Positions 24,427 through 28,092 of a DNA stretch of 28,092 bases are shown here, one piece after another. The notes below the pieces were generated by a model, which searched no databases, was not told where the DNA came from, and saw only the letters and a program-made list of their open reading frames with translations. Positions within the stretch are counted from its first letter, which is position 1, and each line of letters starts with the position of its first letter. A program made the position numbers and the translations under genes. This DNA is from an uncultured Gammaproteobacteria bacterium (lineage in GTDB: Bacteria > Pseudomonadota > Gammaproteobacteria > Rariloculales > Rariloculaceae). Location: contig CAMPKU010000017.1 of assembly GCA_946887385.1 (NCBI GenBank), forward strand, positions 1-28,092. The letters run 5' to 3'.

Positions 24427-25349
24427 GCCGACTTCCGCTCCTGCTTATCCACGAGCCGAATGAACAGCTCCTCGAGCCGATTCGTCTTCGTGCGCATGCT
24501 CGTCACGTGCAGGCCTTGCGCGGAGAGCTGCGCGAACACTCCGTTCAAACCCTGCCCTTTGGCCACTTCCACTTCGATCTCGCGCTCGTTGCGCAGCCGC
24601 ACCGTATAGCCGGCGAGCACGGGCGCCGCACGAACGCGCTCGAGCAAGCTCAGCACGAACACCTCGAGCTGCAACTTGTCGATGACGTTGGCCATCGCAT
24701 CGTTCTCGATGATGCGGCCTTCGTCGATGATGGCGACGTTGCGGCACAAGCTTTCCGCTTCCTCGAGATAATGCGTGGTGAGGATGATCGTGGTGCCCTT
24801 CGCGTTGATCTCCCGCATGAAGTCCCACATCGAGCGGCGAATCTCGATGTCGACGCCGGCCGTGGGCTCGTCGAGGATCAAGAGACGCGGCTCATGGACG
24901 AGCGCGCGCGCGATCATGAGCCGGCGCTTCATGCCGCCCGACAGCTGGCGCGCGATGCCGGTGCGCTTGTCCCACAGATGCAGCGCCTTCAGATACTTCT
25001 CGGCGCGTGCCTGCGCAATGTGCTTCGGCACGCCGTAATACCCGGCTTGATTGACGAGCGTGTAGTCGTTGCGCTCGAACATGTTCAGGTTGATTTCTTG
25101 CGGCACCACGCCGATGCAGGCTTTCGCGGCGTCGCGCTCGCGGTCTAAGTCGTGACCGAACACGCTCACCGAGCCGCCGGACTTGCGAACCAGCGACGTG
25201 ATGATGCCGATCGCCGTGGTCTTACCGGCGCCGTTCGGCCCCAGCAGCGCGAAGAAATCGCCTTCGCGCACCGTGAGGTCGATGCCTTTCAGCGCCTCGA
25301 CACCGTTCTTGTAGACCTTGCGCAGATCTTTGATGACTAACGCGTCCAT
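24423..25349 (-). CDS. yadG: ABC transporter ATP-binding protein (YadG-like)
   Basis: This 308-residue ATPase partners the adjacent permease. It has Walker A GPNGAGKTT near residue 37, the Q-loop VVPQEINLN, signature LSGGM near 136, Walker B LLILDEPTAGVD near 155, and the switch His in TTHYLEEAE. A C-terminal extension follows, as in YadG. Start ATG 25349 (MDALVIKDL) fits the family; ATG 25370 would add seven residues and is possible. Substrate is unknown. Confidence 0.94.
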   Translation of the reverse strand: MDALVIKDLRKVYKNGVEALKGIDLTVREGDFFALLGPNGAGKTTAIGIITSLVRKSGGSVSVFGHDLDRERDAAKACIGVVPQEINLNMFERNDYTLVNQAGYYGVPKHIAQARAEKYLKALHLWDKRTGIARQLSGGMKRRLMIARALVHEPRLLILDEPTAGVDIEIRRSMWDFMREINAKGTTIILTTHYLEEAESLCRNVAIIDEGRIIENDAMANVIDKLQLEVFVLSLLERVRAAPVLAGYTVRLRNEREIEVEVAKGQGLNGVFAQLSAQGLHVTSMRTKTNRLEELFIRLVDKQERKSA

Positions 25350-25436
25350 GTGTGCCCACGGGGAGCGCATGCTCCGAGGGCGGCTATTGTACGGGGCGTG
25401 GACGCGCAGCGCGGCACGGAGCCGCGCGGATTCGGG

Positions 25437-25997
25437 CTAGCAGCTCGCGTGCGGCGGCCGGCGCTGCGGCCAGTCGAGCGCGATGCCCGGCTGCAGCGCC
25501 ATCAACGTGAGCTGCCGGCGCAGCTCCGGCCGCGTGGCCGTGAGCAGCCCCGGCCAGAACCAATGCCGCTCGCTGAAGGCGCATTGGAGCACGCCGGGCC
25601 GCGAGGCGAGCCGCTGGAGCTCGGCGAGCGGCGCGGCGCCCAAACGCTCGACGCTAGCGGCATCGAGGCCGAAGAGTAGTCGCGCTTGATACGCGCTATG
25701 CCGGCTCGCGTGCCGGGCCGCCAACAGCACTGACAGACACAGGTCGTGCTCCGCTTCGTCGAAGTCGGCGCCCGGCTGCGCAGAGGCGACATTGAGCTCG
25801 GCGCGAAATAGCGCGCGCGGAAAGCAGGCCACGCCCTCGAGCAGCGGCGGTGCCGCACCCGCCAGCTCCCGGCGAAGGCTCGGCGGCAGGTTGAAGCACG
25901 CACGCCCCTCGCGAGCCCGCAATTGGACCAAAGCCAGGAACGCTCGATTGAGCTCGTGGACCTGTTGGAGCTGGTCTAAAGCGCGGCTGTTCGGCAT
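25437..25997 (-). CDS. Tandem FlhD-like fusion protein (putative)
   Basis: This 186-residue protein looks like two FlhD-like repeats in one chain. Residues about 10-68 (VHELNRAFLALVQLRAREG, then a helix and ACFPRALFRAEL) follow E. coli FlhD IYDINLSYLLLAQRL. Residues about 85-148 (ARLLFGLDAASVERLGAAPL, LQRLASRPGVLQCAFSE) follow FlhD MFRLGINEEMATTLAALTLP and VKLAETNQLVCHFRF. The second repeat has a Cys (139) within one residue of FlhD Cys65. FlhD works with FlhC as an FlhD4C2 activator of flagellar genes; a fused double FlhD could replace an FlhD dimer. An FlhC-like gene lies divergent 110 bases away. The start at ATG 25997 has no strong ribosome-binding site, and an in-frame GTG at 26051 exists. 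The identification is by eye. Confidence 0.6.
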   Translation of the reverse strand: MPNSRALDQLQQVHELNRAFLALVQLRAREGRACFNLPPSLRRELAGAAPPLLEGVACFPRALFRAELNVASAQPGADFDEAEHDLCLSVLLAARHASRHSAYQARLLFGLDAASVERLGAAPLAELQRLASRPGVLQCAFSERHWFWPGLLTATRPELRRQLTLMALQPGIALDWPQRRPPHASC

Positions 25998-26027
25998 GGG
26001 GTCAGAACTCTTTTTGGGGTGTTTTTG

Positions 26028-26037
26028 CCATATATGG
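26028..26037. promoter_or_regulatory. CCATATATGG palindrome between the FlhD-like and FlhC-like genes
   Basis: A perfect 10-base palindrome sits in the 110-base divergent spacer, 30 bases before the FlhD-like start and 70 before the FlhC-like start. The spacer is much richer in A+T than its surroundings, and TATATG occurs on both strands, so it may be a shared -10 region and/or an operator. No -35 box is clear. Confidence 0.4.
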
Positions 26038-26107
26038 GCGTAAATTACCACTAATGGCTTTTGTAGGATAAAGTCCTCAATGTGGTCGAATCGCGGGGAA
26101 AGGGGAG

Positions 26108-26683
26108 ATGAGGGCGACCGACGACCGTTATCGGGGTGAACAGGCCAAGTTCGATTTGGCCATGAGAATGATCCGGCACGAGGCTCGAACCGGCACGATT
26201 CGCTACCTTACGGGCTTGAACGACGACCGGATTCGTAAGCTCTACACGAGCTACTTCAAGTACGCGGAGGCGCCGGTTCGCCGGCAACGCGGCCGCTCAC
26301 CGACGCGCGTCGGGCCGCTCGTGCGCACGCCGCAACGGGCGCTCGAGTCGGGGGTGTTCGCGAACCTGCTGCTCGCAAACGGCTTGATCTCGATCGAGCA
26401 GCCGCCGGGCCCGCCGCTGAAGCATAACGTCGATTTGGGGCACCGCTTCTGCGAGTGCTTCGAGACGTTCGACCTGCTCGTGCCGCGCAGCTCGCTGTCG
26501 TTCGAATGGGGCTGGAACCTTTTGGTGAGCATGCGCCGCGGCGACGAGCTCGGCATCGCCGTCTGCGACGCCTGCTCGATCTGCTACGTGTTCGACATCC
26601 TGTCGCTGCCGCGCTCGGCCTGTCCGGCGTGCCTGCTGTTCGAGCAGCGCGGGCCCATCGAGCCGCTCGCGGCGGCCGGGTAG
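26108..26683 (+). CDS. FlhC-like zinc-binding transcriptional regulator
   Basis: FlhC, with FlhD, activates flagellar class-2 promoters; related proteins may control other genes. The 191-residue product has an N-terminal region (FDLAMRMIRHEARTGTIRYL, then DDRIRKLYTSYF) parallel to E. coli FlhC (IQLAMELIEQGARLQMLE, then RLIKLYKEL). It ends with a four-Cys zinc motif, Cys153, 156, 172 and 175, spaced almost as the FlhC ligands Cys137, 140, 157 and 160. An extra Cys159 is present. A ribosome-binding site (AGGGGAG) sits directly before the ATG. No flagellar gene is in the window, so the target genes are unknown. Confidence 0.75.
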   Translation: MRATDDRYRGEQAKFDLAMRMIRHEARTGTIRYLTGLNDDRIRKLYTSYFKYAEAPVRRQRGRSPTRVGPLVRTPQRALESGVFANLLLANGLISIEQPPGPPLKHNVDLGHRFCECFETFDLLVPRSSLSFEWGWNLLVSMRRGDELGIAVCDACSICYVFDILSLPRSACPACLLFEQRGPIEPLAAAG

Positions 26684-26692
26684 CATGGGCGC

Positions 26693-27427
26693 ATGTGCCT
26701 CATCGTCGTCGCACTCGGCGTCGCGCCGCGCTATCCGCTCATCGTGGCCGCCAACCGCGACGAGCTGCACGCACGCCCCACGCAAGCCGCGGCCTGGTGG
26801 GAAGACGCCCCGCGCGTCATCGGCGGCCGAGACCTTCAAGCCGGCGGCACTTGGCTCGCGGCGGATCGCCGCGGCCGGTTCGCGGCCGTCACGAACATTC
26901 GCGACCTCGCGCGGCCGCAGGGGCTGCGCTCGCGCGGCGCGCTCGTCGCCGATTTCCTCTTAGGGCACGAGCCCGCCGAGCGGTACGCGGCACGCGCGCT
27001 CGCCGCCGGCGCGGCGTACGGCGCGTTCAACCTGCTCGTGTACGACGGCCGCGAGCTCTACTGCGTCAGTAATCGCTCGGCCGCCGCACGGCTCGGCGCG
27101 GGAACGCACGCGTTCAGCAACGCACCGCCCGGCGAGGAATGGCCGAAGACGACCAGCGCGCGGCAAGGCGCCGAGGCGTTGCTGACTCATCCTTCGCCCG
27201 TGGAGCCGCTGTTCGCCTTGCTGGCCGAGCGCGGGGCATCGCAACCGCCGGAGCGGCGGCACGAGCGCGATCACTTCGTCGCCGGACCCACGTACGGCAC
27301 GCGCTGCTCGACGGTGATTGTGGTTGACGCGGCGGGGCGCCTGACGTTCGCCGAGCGCTCGTTCGACGCGGCGGGGCAGCTCGTAGGCGAAGTCAGCGAG
27401 ACCTTCGAGCTCGAGCGCGCGCGTTAA
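26693..27427 (+). CDS. NRDE/TANGO2-family protein
   Basis: This 244-residue protein carries the family hallmark NRDE in VAANRDELHARPT near residue 19. The family start MCLIVVAL (conserved Cys2), GGTWLAADRRGRFAAVTN and the terminal STVIVVDAAGRLTFAERSF also fit. TANGO2 relatives are linked to haem or lipid handling in eukaryotes; the bacterial role is unclear. It starts 10 bases after the FlhC-like stop and may be co-transcribed. Its TAA stop overlaps that of the opposing esterase in the shared sequence TTAA. Confidence 0.9.
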   Translation: MCLIVVALGVAPRYPLIVAANRDELHARPTQAAAWWEDAPRVIGGRDLQAGGTWLAADRRGRFAAVTNIRDLARPQGLRSRGALVADFLLGHEPAERYAARALAAGAAYGAFNLLVYDGRELYCVSNRSAAARLGAGTHAFSNAPPGEEWPKTTSARQGAEALLTHPSPVEPLFALLAERGASQPPERRHERDHFVAGPTYGTRCSTVIVVDAAGRLTFAERSFDAAGQLVGEVSETFELERAR

Positions 27428-28092
27428 GCGCGCCGCGCCGGCAACGCGGCGAGCCAGGCGCCGATGGCTTTGATCTCGTCGATGCACACCGAGTGCGGCA
27501 TTGGATACACGTGCCAGTCCACGGCGTAGCCGAGCGCCTCGAGGGCGCGGCGCGAGGCCTCGCCGAGCGCGAGCGGCAGCACGGGATCGGCCGTGCCGTG
27601 CGCCATGAAGATCGGGATCGAGGCGTTCGCGGCACTGCGCTCGGCCGCCAGCGTGCCCGCCAGCGGCAGATACGTGGACAAGGCCAGCACGCCGGCGAGC
27701 GCCTGGGGCGCGCGCAACGCCGCGTGCAGCGCGACCGCGCCGCCTTGCGAGAAGCCCGCGAGCACGACGCGCTCGGGCGGGATGCCGCGCTCGAGCTCGC
27801 GAGCCACGAGCTCGGCGACGGCCGCGGCGCTGGCCCGGATGCCCGCCGCGTCTTCCGCCGCGCCGCGGTCGAAGCTCAGGATGTCGTACCAGGCGCGCAT
27901 CGCCATGCCGGCGTTGATGGTGACGGGACGCACGGGCGCGTGCGGAAAGACGAAGCGCGCCGGGAAGCCCAGCGCCAGCTCGGGCACGATCGGCTCGAAG
28001 TCATGGCCGTCGGCGCCCAAGCCGTGCAACCAGATCACGGCGAGGCTCGGCGCCTCGCCCGTCGTCAATTCGATGCAATCGAGCACGTTTTG
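27424..28092 (-). CDS. Carboxylesterase, phospholipase/carboxylesterase family (5' end cut)
   Basis: This alpha/beta hydrolase cleaves short acyl esters in the cytosol. At least 220 residues are visible. The sequence CIELTTGEAPSLAVIWLHGLG is near the usual start, followed by nucleophile Ser in LAGFSQGGAVA, Asp in AHGTADPVLP and His in YPMPHSV. GTG 28086 could be the start, but the frame stays open to the window edge (QN before V), there is no visible ribosome-binding site, and relatives usually have a few more residues. I therefore treat the 5' end as incomplete. Confidence 0.92.
   Translation of the reverse strand, partial: QNVLDCIELTTGEAPSLAVIWLHGLGADGHDFEPIVPELALGFPARFVFPHAPVRPVTINAGMAMRAWYDILSFDRGAAEDAAGIRASAAAVAELVARELERGIPPERVVLAGFSQGGAVALHAALRAPQALAGVLALSTYLPLAGTLAAERSAANASIPIFMAHGTADPVLPLALGEASRRALEALGYAVDWHVYPMPHSVCIDEIKAIGAWLAALPARRA

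Noticed and set aside
1..28092. tRNA, rRNA, CRISPR, insertion sequence or prophage
   Set aside because: No regular direct repeats, no transposase or phage proteins, and no cloverleaf-like or ribosomal sequence was recognised by eye.
1..28092. Very frequent CTCGAG/GAGCTC hexamers as possible dispersed motifs
   Set aside because: They mostly fall in frame as Leu-Glu or Glu-Leu codons and reflect codon preference for CTC and GAG/GAGCTC, not a separate element.

Overview
The window is 28 kb of compact, high-GC bacterial chromosome. Gene content points to a gammaproteobacterium. The evidence is a gammaproteobacterial-type GshA, a PspF/PspABC envelope-stress locus driven by a sigma-54 promoter, a GspA/GspB pair, a large membrane-type FadE, and FlhD/FlhC-like regulators. 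A Steroidobacterales/Nevskiales-type soil or water organism would fit, but that placement is inference. No rRNA, tRNA, CRISPR array, insertion sequence or prophage gene was seen. No gene-free stretch reaches 300 bases.

Layout from left to right. (1) 1-1754: a Tat-exported amidase, less GC-rich than the rest. (2) 1751-3019 (-): an operon of two unrecognised helical cytosolic proteins. (3) 3087-4851: an SRPBCC-like protein (-) divergent from a ferredoxin reductase (+). (4) 4853-7819 (-): gshA followed by two small N-terminally anchored proteins that look like tandem paralogues. (5) 7880-10066: a DUF2845-type secreted protein, a small hypothetical, a bactofilin, and a YheT-type hydrolase (-). 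(6) 10126-12599: a membrane PAS-GGDEF-EAL protein and a small secreted protein. (7) 12596-15374: the psp locus, with pspA-pspB-pspC and a fourth membrane gene on the minus strand facing pspF. A -24/-12 promoter and a candidate PspF site lie between them. (8) 15464-20558 (+): mdh, fadE, a secreted NTF2-like protein and a DUF4399 lipoprotein. (9) 20615-22931 (+): gspA and gspB, without the rest of a type II secretion system. (10) 22938-25349 (-): an ABC-2 exporter (ATPase, permease) with an SRAP/YedK gene packed directly behind it. (11) 25437-26683: the most unusual locus, an FlhC-like zinc protein divergent from a protein that appears to be two FlhD-like repeats fused in tandem. (12) 26693-28092: an NRDE/TANGO2-type protein and a carboxylesterase cut by the window edge.

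The main functional themes are envelope homeostasis (psp, bactofilin, GspAB, lipoproteins), central and fatty-acid metabolism (mdh, fadE, gshA), and regulation (c-di-GMP enzyme, FlhDC-like pair). Genes within operons usually overlap by 4 bases or are separated by 1-3. All seven tail-to-tail gene junctions overlap or are at most 6 bases apart, so there is no space for ordinary intrinsic terminators between them.
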